Assembly: GCA_025057375.1 (NCBI GenBank)
Contig: JANWWO010000011.1
Coordinates: 1 to 58,529, forward strand
Length of the DNA stretch: 58,529 nucleotides
Reading direction: 5' to 3'
From: Candidatus Absconditabacterales bacterium
Lineage (GTDB): Bacteria; Patescibacteriota; Gracilibacteria; Absconditabacterales; Absconditicoccaceae
Shown here one piece after another: positions 22,356 to 34,495 of this stretch. Under the pieces are notes generated by a model. It made no database searches, was not told the DNA's origin, and saw nothing but the letters and a program-made list of their open reading frames with translations. The position numbers and the translations under genes are program-made. Numbering within the stretch: position 1 is the stretch's first letter; each line of letters opens with the position of its first letter.

Positions 22356-23956
22356 TACAATGTCTTGACACCGATTTTCCACGCATACAAATATAACTCA
22401 TTGATATCTTTTGCAGGTGTTTTTGGATTGATAGCGAGATTAAGTGATTGTGCTTGATCGATATAATCTTGACGTGCTGCTGCTTGATCAATCAATGTTC
22501 TTTGGTTGATTTCTTGAAATGTCTTGAAGACTTCTTTTTCATGATCAGAGAGGAAGTCCAAATGCAAGACAGATCCATCATTATCACGAATAGACAACCA
22601 TACCTCTTCGGTATTTTTTCCTTTTTCTTCCAGAAGTTTTTCGAGGAATTGATTTTTCATCGTCACTTTAATTTTTGCAATATCTTTGACATAGCAATTT
22701 GACCAGATTGGCTCGATACCTTGCGATACTTGTCCGAGAATAAATGCTGACGACGTCGTGGGTGCAATCGCAAGCAAGGTTGCGTTTCTTCTGCCATAAC
22801 CTTTGAGCACCTCAGGCTCTCCATATTCTTTTGCCATTTGTTCTGATGCTTGATATGCTTTTTCTCTAATAAGTTTGAAGATTTCGACATTGAGTCTGGA
22901 AGCAGTATTTGAATCAATAGGAATCATTTTTGATTGCAAGAGCGAATGTCGTCCCAAGACACCAAGTCCCAAAGCCCTGTTTTCTTTTGCAAATTTGTAT
23001 GCTCTTTGCATAAAGTAGAAACATTGTTGTTGGCGAGAATTATTACTATCACGAAGTTTTTCGAGTTTGTCAATAAAATCTTGCATCACTGCATCCAAGA
23101 AATACGTGAGCGTCTCAACAGCATCTGTATCCTTTCGTTTATCATAATGCAATAAGTTGATAGAAGACAAACAACAGACAAACGATCGTTCTTCATTGGA
23201 CGGAAGCATAATTTCAGTACACATATTGCTGGCATAAATTTTGTGTCCTTTGTCTTTGTAACAATCCACCGTATTACGATTTGCAGTATCGACGAACATA
23301 ATGTAAGGATACCCCATCTCGTTTCTCCTTTGGATCACTTGTGCCCAAATTTTTCTTTTTTCGATATCTCCTGCCTCCATTTCTTTGAGCCATTGATCAG
23401 TACACGTTACACCATGCGTGATTTTTTGGATAGGATTCCCCTCAGTTCCGATCTTGAGAAATTCCTCGATATCGCCATGTTCAATAGGCAAATAAGGAGA
23501 AATGTGTCCACGACGGACTGCACCCTGACTCACCACATCAAGCAATGATTCAAACAGTTGCATAAAATGGACTGCTCCAGACGAAACACCATTGTTTTTG
23601 ATCGGCATGCCACGATGACGCAAGTCACCAAAATATGCAGATGTTCCACCACCATACTTACTCATCATCCCTACTTCTGCCTGAGTAAAGAGAATTTGCC
23701 CCATATCGTCACCCACATATGACCCAAAACATGAAATAGGTAATCATCTTTCGAGCCCAAAATTTGATCGTACGGGAGATGCAAGCGAATAAAACCCTTC
23801 TGCCATATAATTATAAAACTTGTCTGCAAATCATGGTTTGCCTAGGATTTTTTCTGCGGTTTGGGCAATGTCTTTGATTCTATCTTCAGCAGTCATCCCC
23901 TCTTGGAGATAGCCTTTGGACAAGAAGTGTCTAGAGTAGTCGTTGAGTCGGTACAT
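22277..23956 (-). CDS. nrdA: Ribonucleoside-diphosphate reductase alpha subunit without ATP-cone
   Basis: 559 residues. This is the catalytic subunit of class I ribonucleotide reductase, which makes dNDPs from NDPs. It begins at M-Y-R-L-N-D-Y-S, so the N-terminal ATP-cone of most NrdA proteins (about 760 residues) is absent. Visible landmarks are P-I-S-C-F-G-S (substrate-site Cys), G-G-G-T-S-A-Y-F-G, the SNMCTEI block, S-F-V-C-C-L-S-S-I-N-L, and the C-terminal redox tail C-K-A-C-E-A. It follows nrdB by 97 bases on the same strand. Only three or so TGA codons, fewer per residue than its neighbours. Activity regulation must come from the small subunit. Confidence 0.93.
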
Positions 23957-24053
23957 AGTGATACGAAACAAAGTAAAAAAATAGAAACTGATGAGAATTA
24001 CGTATACAGGACAGTCAATGTAGCACCAGCAGAAGAAGGTCCATAATGTATTC

Positions 24054-25331
24054 CTAAAACAAATCATCCGCACTGATACTCTTGCTTCTCTTGTTGTAGT
24101 TGATCGAACGCTTATCAAAGAAATCTCAGTGCTTGGTGGCGATGATCTCGTCATCAAATCGCTGGGTCTGCTTGAGGAGATTTTTGTCGATGTCGAAGAG
24201 CTTGCAGACACCGATACTGGTCAGTGAGTTGTTTAACCTATTTTTGATAAACTCGATGATGAGCTTTTTGGGCAAAAAATCAAGCTCTCCTTTTTCACAA
24301 ATCCAATCAACCACTTTAATCTCGCTATCCAATGCATCCTGACAAGCGGAGATAACTTTGTGCTCAAATTGTTTATCAAACCACTCGGGATGCTCGCTCT
24401 TAATAATATTGATAACTTCGATACCAAACAATCAATGAATTTGCTCTTCTTTACTTGTCGCTTCAACTGCATTAGAAATACCCTTAAACAAATTCTTATA
24501 TTTATTGAACGACATCATAATGAGAAACTGCGAAAACAGACTCACATGCTCGATAAATAACGAAAACAACAAAATTGCAAGAGCATAATCTTGATCATTA
24601 TCAGTTTTAGATGTTTGGATAATGCCTTCAAGATATTTGACTCTATGCATCAAAACAGGCATCTCATTAATTTTTGCGAATTCTTCGTTAAGTCCCAGAA
24701 TCTCCAACAAATGAGAATAAGCATCCATATGACGCACCTCACTTTCTGCAAAAGTAAATCCTACCGCGGCAATTTCTGGTTTAGGCATTTTTTTGTAGAT
24801 ATCTCCTCGAAAAGATTTGACCGCTACTTCAATTTGAGCGATAGCAAGCATCGTGTATTTGATAACATGTCTTTCAACTTCAGTGACATTAACTTTGAAA
24901 TCTTGGATATCTGAAGTGAAGTTAAACTCAGTATGAAGTCGATACGAATGTCTCACAGCATCAGTATATTCGTACAACTGAGGATACTCATAGGGTTTGA
25001 GATTAGTTCTTTTTTTGAAAATATCGGGTTTCCTCATTTCTGCTCTTTTGTTTCTATACAGAATATATGCTTTGGAGACATGGTAATACTTGTGATCAAT
25101 CAAAGCATTTTCGACAATATCTTGAATATCTTCGACACCGATAGGATGAGATACTCACAGCTCTTTTTGTTTGGATTCAATAGCAACTTCGATATCATGC
25201 ATCAACACATCCATTGAAACACACATTTCATCACTTGACGCAAAAGCTTTTTCGATAGCACGCTGGATTCTCATGGCGTCAAATGGAACTAGACTGCCAT
25301 CTCTTTTTCTGATCACAGGAGGAGTAGGCAT
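24054..25331 (-). CDS. nrdB: Ribonucleotide reductase beta subunit with N-terminal ATP-cone
   Basis: 425 residues. Residues 4-90 are an ATP-cone (V-I-R-K-R-D-G-S-L-V-P-F-D, then R-I-Q-R-A-I-E-K-A), the allosteric activity domain normally found on the alpha subunit. The ferritin-like radical domain follows: D-I-Q-D-F-K (Asp ligand), E-S-E-V-R-H (Glu and His ligands) with Tyr in H-M-D-A-Y-S-H-L, F-I-E-H-V-S (Glu ligand) and E-E-Q-I-H (Glu and His ligands). All metal ligands and a candidate radical Tyr are present. Cone-bearing NrdB proteins are known from a minority of bacteria and inhibit the enzyme at high dATP through beta-subunit oligomerisation. First gene of the nrdB-nrdA unit. Confidence 0.93.
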
Positions 25332-25560
25332 ACAATAACAAATAAAAAATAAAAACAGAAAACGCAGTATTTTCAATATATAGTAGTAAGAAACAGTTAA
25401 TTTGTCTACATATAGTATGGTAATAGTGATCATCCAAAAAATTGCAAGAGATTTTTCTAATTTTTCTGGATACGAAACTATTTGCTCTTGTTTTTGAGAA
25501 AAAAGTTCCTATAGCTAAAAAAAATTTTTTATAATACATTCATTTCTTACGCTCTTTCAT

Positions 25561-26832
25561 ATGCTATCACTCTATATTCATCTTCCCTTTTGTCATCGTC
25601 AATGTCAGTACTGCTCATTTACCATTATTCCTATTGGTACTACAGTATCTCATCAGCCACTCGTCACTGACTATATAACAACGCTCTGTACAGAAATTGA
25701 GGAACGATGATTACGTATGTGACCCAGACCACTGATCAGAACAATCTATTTTGGGTGAGGGACTCCTTCGCTCCTTGATCCGCACGATATTATGACCATC
25801 TATGAAACAATAAAAAAAATATATGATCTGACAGCATTGGAAGAAATTTGTATAGAATGCAATCCCGATCCTCATGATCACGTTCTCTGATTTATCACCA
25901 CGCTCTCCTCCTATCGAAACAATCACGTCAAAATCAGACGAAGTATCGGTATTCAAACCTTTGATCCCCTCATCCTGCGTGAAAGTGGCAGATGATATAC
26001 CTTTGGGTCAGTTGCTGATTTTTTGCGTCAACTGGCACCGCTCGCACGTCAGGCGACAATATCATTGTGTCTTGATTTTATTGCCTTTGGACGTTTATTG
26101 CCAGAAGGGAAAACCAAAAAACTCAATTTTTGGTCACCACAAGCAAGAGATTTTTTTGGAAAACTGCTGCAATCGCATGTCTTTGATCATATCAGTTTGT
26201 ATGCGCTCGAGCTCTTTGAAGGAAGTCCATGGTTTCATGAACTTCCCGACGATGGGAGACTCATTAGTGGTAAAAATAAATACGGCGATGATGATGCAAT
26301 CTATCAAGAATATAGCACAATCAAAGCACGACTATATGAAGCATGATATCACAGATATGAATTATCAAATTATTCTCTCTTAGGGAAAGAATGACTGCAC
26401 AATATGCAATACCGAACAATGCAAGACTATATTGGTGTAGGTATAGGAGCGAGCTCTGCCGTATTTTCACCAGATTCCGTCCGTCGTCTCTCAGAACATC
26501 GAGGAATAACCTGATATGTTGGATGATATCGTCGAACCAACCCCAAAACACTCGCCACACGGCGTAATCCGTTGATGAGACAATCAAAAAGACTCATCAC
26601 CACTCTTTCATCTCATGATAAACAATACGAAACGATTATGCTTGGTTTACGTCGTCGTGAAGGCGTCAGTATCGATGTTTTTCATCATGCAGAAGGGGTC
26701 GTAGTCCCTGAATGGCAGACTATCATGCAAGAACTCATCACACACGACTATGTCACAGAAATCAATGGTTACTATCGTCTCACCGATCGTGGCATGGACA
26801 TCTACAATACAATCATCACACAACTCTTATGA
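25561..26832 (+). CDS. hemW: HemW/HemN-like radical SAM protein
   Basis: 423 residues. The radical SAM cluster motif C-x3-C-x2-C is at residues 11, 15 and 18 (C-H-R-Q-C-Q-Y-C), followed by IYFGGGTPSLL near residue 64, E-C-N-P-D-P near 101, S-I-G-I-Q-T-F near 131, Y-A-L near 221 and a Y-E-L-S-N-Y block near residue 268. These place it with the HemN/HemW family. HemW proteins act in haem trafficking and are not coproporphyrinogen oxidases; a fermentative small-genome bacterium would not be expected to make haem, so the exact role is open. The C-terminal winged-helix-like domain (Y-Y-R-L-T-D-R-G-M) is present. Confidence 0.85.
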
Positions 26833-26873
26833 TAAAAAATGTCAAGAAAGACATCACGATACAAATGAAAATT

Positions 26874-26902
26874 TTGACTTTTCATGCTAATTGACCTATA
26901 CT
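26874..26902 (+). promoter_or_regulatory. Sigma-70-type promoter
   Basis: TTGACT at 26874-26879, an ideal 17-base spacer and TATACT at 26897-26902, in front of the large surface protein at 26941. Confidence 0.7.
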
Positions 26903-26940
26903 TATCATTGTAGATATTTTTAGTTTACACTGATACAATA

Positions 26941-29900
26941 ATGGTTCAATTTGATGATTTGGGCAATTTATTTGAGAATAACACGAGTACACAACCACAA
27001 GCAATCAAGACGCCAGCGTCTCCAACCCCCTCACCAAACACTCTACCAAATTCTCTCCAGGTCGATGTATCACTGGATAAACTCTTTTGACCATCATCAC
27101 AGGGATGAGGCACAAATACACAAAGTACCATACATCCATCATCTCCTCAAACTCCAATACAGCAAACTCCAATACAGCAAACACCCACACCAAAATTCCA
27201 TTTTGCGTGACCATCATCCATAACAAAAACTGATACCAACCAACATACGGATATCCCACAGCCCTCTATCCCCACATCACCAATACACTCATCAATCAAC
27301 CAATTAACCGATGGCACTACACAACCAGCACACTCTATCCCTCCGATAACACAACCGTCACCATCACAAACGTCGATCGAACCAATTCCAGCAATCCCAC
27401 ACGAAGAAATCACCATAAAACACTCTCAAGAAAAGAACACTCCCACCATCGCACACACACAAGAGCAACTCCCGTGAGCAAGCATAGACCACCACAAATC
27501 CACCATACCTACCTCCCCAGTACTACAAGAACATAATCAAGCAGCATCACAATGACAAGAGACGCCATCAGCACAAATCCCACTTCACGATAACCCCACT
27601 CCCTCCCCAACAACCGAACCAACAAAAGTAGAAACATGACAAGAGACATCATCACACAACCCATTCCATAATGACCCCACTCCTAAGCTAACAACCGAAT
27701 CAACAACATTACCAAAAGAAGAAAACACCAAAAACACAACCAAAGAAAAAAATAAAAAAACAGAGGAGATTATCGCGCCAGATCTCCCACCTATGATCTG
27801 ATCTCTTCAACCCAAGGCTGCTGACATGATCATCACCTCTGCACCAAAAAAGAAGCTCGAACCAAGCATCACAACAATCGAGGATATCGCAGTTTCTGCA
27901 GAAAGAAAACCAGATATCAAACCCACAATCAAAAGAACAAAAATTAACCCAAAAGTTTTCCTTTTTGGGTGTATCTGATTGTTGTTTCTTATGCTCCTTT
28001 TGGTCTGATGAGGATTATTTTATTTCCTTGCACATCCACAACAACTCAATGGCATCATGGATCCGCAAACAGTAGCAGCCCTCCTCAAAATTATCACGAC
28101 GGTCTTTTTTGGATTTTTGTTCTTTTTAGGATTTGGTTTTCTAACTATCAACCTCTACAGACTCATCGTCCTCAAAAATGTTGCCAAAATGTGATTTGGA
28201 ATTGGAGCTTTTATCTGAGGCATTCTTGTGATTGGATCTTTGGTGATGGGAAAAAATGCATTGGATAAAATTTTTGCAATGGACAATCAACAAATGGCAG
28301 CATCTGATGATCTTCTCTTTGTCAATATTCCACTCAGGAAAAATAACGAAGTAGTATTTGCAGCAATGCACCAAAACCCTGGATTACGCCTGATTGCACC
28401 AATCCAAACCTACTATGAACTCAACAATGCAGTATTCCCAAGAATTTTGGTTCAGCAAATTGGATCAGACATCCTGACATCTATCCAACTTGAGTGTGGA
28501 AATGGGCAGATATTGCCACTCATGGCTGGATGATCAAAATTTGATTGATACTGTTATTTCCTGACCAAAGGAGAAAAAACACTCAATATTGTCCTCAATT
28601 ATAATTCCAGAGCTTCCTGAGCTCCCGGCCAAAAAAAAATTCCTTTCCCTGTGAATGTTGCAAGTGAAATTATCTTGACAACATCACAAGGAAGCTATAC
28701 TGTCAATGAAGCACAAACGGAAATATCATTTGGTAAAGCTCCCCAAAGACTATTTTTGGATGCAAGAAATGTATTTACTGATCTTGCACTCCCAAGCTAT
28801 CGTATTTCGTGGGACACGACCAACGATGGCGAATACAATATCAAAGATCTTTCATCAATTGTTACTAGATTCAATGAACCAGGAACACAAACCGTGCGAT
28901 ATACCATTCCTGATATCGGCGACTTCGTCTATCCTCTCACCTTCAAAATAGAACAAAGCGACGTCCCTATCTGTCAGGTCAAATTAGAAAACATCAGAGG
29001 AGTCACGTATAATATCATCGCAGACTGTGAAGAAGAAAACTGACCAGTTGTCAAGTATGATTTTGCCATTATCAACGAAAATACCAATACAAGAGTCGAT
29101 CTGATCTCATCAAGAAGACCACAAGTCAAATATGATTTCCCATCGAGAGGAAACTTTCTCGTGAGGCTCTCTCATTCGACACAAGATGGCAAAATAGGAT
29201 TTGCAGAGTCGGATACACTAGATATCGGAGATGTTGATTTCACCGTGAGTTACGATATGTTTTTTAGAGAGGCAAATGATAGACAATGGAGAGGATTTGA
29301 TAATACGACCGATCATGTTTTTTCCAAAACTGACCAAACAATCACACTCCAAAGAATTCCAGTCAGACTTCAAATGAGAATCAATGGGATCATCCCCGTC
29401 CTCCAAGGAACAAACGTCAGTGTATTTTTGGACAATGAACCTATCATTGCCTCAGACGATGGCCTCTATGCAATGACAATAACCAATCCAAACAATCAAG
29501 TCCTCAAAGTAATCATCACAAACCAACAGGCACAAGCAGAAACTACGATGGAAATTCCGATCATCATCAATCAACCCAAAGTCATTCCTGCACTCACCGT
29601 TACTCCTGATTATGTGGGAGAATCTCCTTTTACTGTGACTTTTGATGCGTCAGCAACATCTGTGACAGATCCTGATGACCAAATTGTCTTTTTTTCATGG
29701 GATTTTGGCGATGGGAAAATCAACAAGAACACCTCCCAAGGAATTATTCAACACCAATATAGTTACAATGACGAAGAAGAAATGGGAGTTTTCAACCCGG
29801 TTGTCACTATCCAAACAAGAAAATGACTCACACATGAAGTGCATCTTGACAAACCTATTACCGTCACCAAACCAACACAAAGAGCAAGAATCAATATTGA

Positions 29901-30153
29901 CTCACATCCCAGTCAATCAGCATTTGTAGGAGAGGATGTAACATTTTCGATTCGTACTGATGGGGTCATTGATGAGATTTTATGGGATTTTGATGATGGT
30001 GAAACACTCAAACTCAATGGAAGACAAGGAGTAGAAGTCACTCATGCCTTTACCAGACCATGAAGATTTAGAATCAGAGCTCAAGTAACCTATGATAATA
30101 AAACAATAGCTTCACCAACAATTGTCCTTGTGGTCAATGAAAAAGAAAAATAA
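26941..30153 (+). CDS. Large envelope protein with low-complexity head, membrane spans and C-terminal PKD domains
   Basis: 1070 residues in one code-25 frame. Residues 1-330 are Pro/Thr/Ser/Gln rich and contain a short repeat (T-P-I-Q-Q-T-P-I-Q-Q near residue 72). Hydrophobic segments lie at about 340-360, 387-405 and 417-435. The rest is an extracytoplasmic region of beta-type domains, ending in two PKD-like Ig folds (F-S-W-D-F-G-D-G near residue 920 and I-L-W-D-F-D-D-G near 1015). PKD domains usually mediate adhesion or protein contacts on the cell surface. Its own promoter lies just upstream; 130 bases separate it from the next gene. About fifteen TGA-Gly codons. Confidence 0.75.
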
Positions 30154-30282
30154 CATCAACCATAAAAAAGCATCAAAAAACACACCAACCAATCTCATTA
30201 TACCAACCTTCCTCATCACTCATACCAAACCATCCTCCATACCCAGTACATTTTCCACCTTGCTTTTATTTGCTTCTCATCC

Positions 30283-31077
30283 ATGATGAGTACCGTTCGA
30301 ATTTTCTTCCTTACCTTCTTCATGGCAGCGTCTGCCCGGGATCTCCCTCCCTGATTTAACAAAACTGACGATCAACTACGTCATAGTATGAACCAACGCC
30401 GAGCTCCTACCCAAAGAATCCTCCTTCGTCCTGAAGACAAACAGCGTATTTCCCACGCCTATCAAGCATTTGTCAAAAGAATAGACACCCAAGCACGCCA
30501 ACCCTATGTCATCAGACGCGCTCGCTCACTCTCCTGATCCACACTCTCCTGAACAGTCATGACATGAGGACAACTCTCATGAACACAACTCTCATGAACC
30601 ACATTACCACCTAGTCTCTCATGAACAATCACCGCATCCGGACAATTTGCGAGTGCTCCCATATGACTCCCCTGACCAACCCAATGATGAACTATTATCC
30701 TCACGAATGGCACACAAATCTCCTCCTGATCTACTCCTTCATCTATCCTAACAGGATCGCAAGCAACGATCATGACGTGATGAACAGGATGAAGTGGAAT
30801 GACAGAAATCGTCTGGTACGAATACCGTCAACGTACTGTCGTGTGTGATATATTGAGCCAGTTAGCAACGCTCCTCGATACTCATTGATTTGCCTTGAGA
30901 AGAGATATTATCGGCGTAAGCAACCCTAAAATGAAACATAGACTGATGGTTCATCGAGAAATTCTCGAATATCTCCGCCAGATCAACGACTATACACTCA
31001 CCACATTTTATAGAGGTACCAAAACAACAATGATAATTGATAATCGTACTGTCACGCAGTGGATATGTTCATACTAA
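30283..31077 (+). CDS. Exported hypothetical protein with Gly/Ser/Thr-rich linker
   Basis: 264 residues. Residues 1-18 look like a signal peptide (I-F-F-L-T-F-F-M-A-A-S-A). A basic segment follows, then a low-complexity linker (residues 90-175) with repeated L-S-G-T units in which most glycines are TGA codons, then a C-terminal domain of about 85 residues containing W-Y-E-Y-R and I-G-V-S-N-P-K-M. Secretion of a protein with this layout fits an envelope or DNA-uptake role, but the family is not recognised. Ends at a clear terminator. Confidence 0.6.
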
Positions 31078-31089
31078 AAAAAAATATGC

Positions 31090-31120
31090 ACTGACACCAA
31101 TCAGGTCAGTCTTTTTTTTT
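31090..31120 (+). terminator. Intrinsic terminator
   Basis: ACTGAC / GTCAGT stem with a 9-base loop and a run of nine T residues, 12 bases after the preceding stop codon. Confidence 0.85.
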
Positions 31121-31154
31121 GTCAAGACACAAAAAAAAGAGTAGTACAACAGAT

Positions 31155-31183
31155 TTGCATACCAATGACAAAAAAGTTATACT
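31155..31183 (+). promoter_or_regulatory. Sigma-70-type promoter
   Basis: TTGCAT at 31155-31160, 17-base spacer, TATACT at 31178-31183; the next gene starts at 31217. Same hexamers and spacing as the promoter at 10643. Confidence 0.7.
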
Positions 31184-31216
31184 AAACAATAAATATTTTA
31201 TTCGCATCGTCATAGT

Positions 31217-32140
31217 ATGGCAGTCTTTCAGTGATTTATGGATTTGGAACGTTTTGTTCGTCGCGAATACAACAAAAAAACATCCAACATACACACACAC
31301 AGCACCCCATCTCCTATGACCATAGACAAACCAAGTTCACCGATCATCAACCAATCCTTACCTCTATCACCAAACGACAGCCTATCATCATCCCCTTTCT
31401 CTACCAGCCAAAATATCTATAGCCTCGAAGATATCATAGCAGCACTACCACCTACACCTGAACCCTGACAACCCACTACTCCTCTTCCCGAAGCATCAAG
31501 TGCATCCTCTCACCAACCAGAACCAAGCAAACCAGAAGTCATCAATCTCGATTCACTTCTCTCATGACTAGAAAAAACCTGGAATATCCAAGCACCCAAC
31601 ATTCCCAGACCAAGAAATCCTTTTCCATCTACACCGATATCACGTCCCTGACGATCAGCAAAAGCACGATGAATTGCTATGATTGCTGGATGAACTATAT
31701 GCCTATGAGGATTACTATATTTTTATATCATTACAACCAATCCACTTCTCTTTGAAGACAAAACAACAATCACACAAGCAACGACAGAATCCAGCATACC
31801 CTCAATCGCGGACTCACTCTCCCAACCACTCAACAAACCAAAAAAGACAATGACAGCACTCACGCCATTCGACGATGCAGTAGGAGCAAATGACGCAGAG
31901 ACAACAATCAACGTTCTTGACATCATGGACCTGCTGGATAAGGAACTGAGCGCCATTCAATCACATAGCGGAACAGAAAAAAGACTCCAATCCACTGCTA
32001 CCATGCTTCTCAAAAATCTCCATACCGCAAGAACCGTTCTTGACGAATCTCCCCACAATCCCAATCGGGACGAGATCAAGGATATCCTCACAAGAATCCA
32101 AACAATCTACCACAATACTATCAAGACAACAAATGAATAA
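31217..32140 (+). CDS. Single-span membrane protein with Pro/Ser-rich head
   Basis: 307 residues. Residues 1-150 are Ser/Pro/Thr rich, one transmembrane segment lies near residues 157-177 (I-A-M-I-A-G-G-T-I-C-L-G-G-L, several glycines TGA), and the outer part ends in a helical domain (D-I-M-D-L-L-D-K-E-L, K-R-L-Q-S-T-A-T-M-L). The layout matches the proteins at 15726 and 26941, suggesting a set of envelope proteins with a common design. An alternative start is the ATG at 31238. Function unknown. Confidence 0.6.
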
Positions 32141-32147
32141 AAAAAAC

Positions 32148-32185
32148 AAAGACCTTTCATCCGAAAAGAAAAAAGGTCTTTTTTT
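32148..32185 (+). terminator. Bidirectional intrinsic terminator
   Basis: AAAGACCTTT / AAAGGTCTTT stem with a 14-base loop and a T-run, between convergent genes. Confidence 0.8.
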
Positions 32186-32202
32186 GATGCGTTACTACAG
32201 CA

Positions 32203-32688
32203 TTAACATTGCTTACCAACAATGGCAGCATTGTTTGCGTTATAAGCCTGGGAAAAAGCCTCTTCCCACTCAACCTTCATTGCGATCAGCCACAGCTGCT
32301 GAGCGGAAACATCTGCAATTGCTTGCACTTGCAGACGTGTGAGGAAATCCTCCAGCTCTTTGTACTTTGTAGCGTACTCTTCCTGAAGCGACTTTAGTGC
32401 TTCATCAGCCTGTCTTTTTGCCAAATCATTCGCTTTTTTCACAACGTCTCTGGCACCAGCATTCCATACTGGACAAGAGACTACTGCAATCGCCGTAGCC
32501 GTTGCTGGCTTAGAGTCTTCAACAAATTTCTTTTGTATCTCTTCCAACTCTGCCATTCTGACTTTGTGGAAGCGTATGAACGTTTCAACTTATTGCTGTG
32601 CTTCAATCGATGCAGGGAGCGGGTTCTGTTGACAACTCATTAGTAAAAAGAAACATAGGACTAACAAAACTCTAAAAACATTTGCCAT
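32203..32688 (-). pseudogene. Lipoprotein gene interrupted by an in-frame TAA
   Basis: The 5' part encodes a lipoprotein signal peptide with lipobox L-L-M-S-C (residues 15-19), followed after 32 residues by TAA at 32590-32592. The same frame then stays open for 128 more codons to TAA at 32203-32205, giving a helical, Ala/Glu/Lys-rich protein with D-L-A-K-R-Q-A-D-E-A. The continuity of frame and style on both sides argues for a nonsense mutation (for example CAA to TAA) in a gene of about 161 codons. Alternatively an internal ATG at 32556 starts a 117-residue cytosolic protein. The gene contains no TGA and only GGT for Gly, unlike its neighbours, so it may have come from a standard-code donor. 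Confidence 0.55.
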
Positions 32689-32796
32689 AGTTAAGATAGA
32701 TTTTTAAGTATCACGTAATCAATGAAACAAATTGCTATCGTCACGCTTACTATTAACAGTAAGAAAAAAAATAAAAAGTCAAATGGGAATAATACA

Positions 32797-34248
32797 TTAT
32801 TTTCCCTCAATCTTCACAAACGGAATCTGTGGCTCTTTCCCACGAACGATACCAAAACATCTCGCCATCCCCGCAGGAATCACGGGCTCATACAGCTGAC
32901 ACAAACGCACAATAACCGTATACGAATCACGCAAAATCGCAGTCCTCTCCTCCTTGCTCAATATTCTGTCTCGCGGTTTACTATTGTCAAATACTTTGTT
33001 TGCCCATAGTCACAACGTGTGAATCCCATGACAGGCACGATACAAGTCATACTCACCCATGGCATCCTCAATAACTTTTTCGCCATCAGCCCACGCACGA
33101 GCCCACTCCTGATTGGTCAAAGCAGTACCATCACCAAGGTCTGTCCCATATTTTTTCCCAAGCACCAACACACGATTGATCAAATTACCCAACGTATCAC
33201 AAAGCCACGCATTGTGCAACGCCACCATATCCGCAGGCACAAAACTTGCATTCCCATACGTCGGTATCCCAGCCAATACATACAACCTCACCGCATCAAC
33301 GCCATACCTATTTTTCATCTCAAAAGGAGAAATCACATTCCCCAACGTTTTGGACATTTTGTTACCATCAGGACCAAAAACTGTGCCATGAACAAGGAGT
33401 TTGTAGGTGTGCGGAGCACCTATTGCCTCAAGCATTGCCTGCCAAATCCCTCATTGAAATCTGAGATTATCTGGACCACAGAACTGGATCGATTGAGATC
33501 GCCAATCCACAAAAGACGGATCTGGATAGCCACACGCACCAATATAATTAGACAAAGCATCAAACCAGACATACATCACATGATCATCATCATCAGGCAC
33601 AGGCACACCTCGATTCAACGTCTCACGACGACGAGAAATAGACAAATCTTCCAAATCAAGCAAATAATTACGCAGTTCCTCCCTTTTGGATTTTGGGTAC
33701 AAAAAATCAGGATGTGCATCAAACCAGGCAAGCAAACGATCACGAAGATGAGACATCAAGAAAAAATAGTTTTCCTCTTCCATCTGAACAAGCTTTTGTC
33801 ACGGGTGGTCTGGGCATTCTCCGTTGACGAGATCCTTATCTTTTTTAAATAATTCACATCAGAGACAGTAGTTACCACCATAGGTTTTTTTGCCAAGCAA
33901 TCAGTTTTTTTTGACCTCATTTCGCAATGTCTGAGCAACAGGATAATGGCTAAGCAAACTCGTACGATAAAAAGAATCGTACCCAATACCAAAAGATGAA
34001 CAAAAATCAACAAATGTAGCAACATTCTGAGAAACAAAATCACTGACACTTAGTCATGCCTCATGTGCTTTTTGTCGGATTTTTTGACCGTGTTCATCAG
34101 TCCCAACATTAAAACGGACGTTGTCTGCTCCATAACGAAATTTGAGCCAACGAGCAAGAAAATCTGCTTGGATAAATTCGAGTGCATGACCCATATGAGG
34201 CTGTGCATTAACATAAGGAAGGGTCGTTGTAAGAAAAAAACGAGACAT
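32797..34248 (-). CDS. metG: Methionyl-tRNA synthetase
   Basis: 483 residues. HIGH-type motif HMGH is at residues 18-21, and a zinc knuckle C-x2-C...C-P-D-H near residue 130 (N-Y-C-L-G-C-E-L, G-E-C-P-D-H). The V-W-F-D-A-L-S-N-Y-I block precedes a KMSKS loop (K-M-S-K-T) near residue 296. A short anticodon-binding domain follows, and there is no C-terminal dimerisation or EMAP domain. Six TGA codons, for example the Gly-Gly around F-Q-G-G-I-W-Q and the Gly of C-L-G-C in the zinc site. Monocistronic by appearance; upstream lies the structured-RNA region. Confidence 0.95.
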
Positions 34249-34495
34249 AAAAAAGATCCTAAATAAAATTTTTGTAGACACCACTATCACTATAGTATTT
34301 TTTACTGATAATGCAAGAGCAACACATCCTCATCACCTAACACATACAATAATGGATAACCCTTTATATTTGTCAATCATTATGTCTTTTGTTTTGATAT
34401 TATATCACAATTACAGAAAAATGTGCAAACAATCTGTTTGCGGAAAATGACAGAGAATACTTTCTTTTTTCTCACAAATCATTACTCTCATACTA

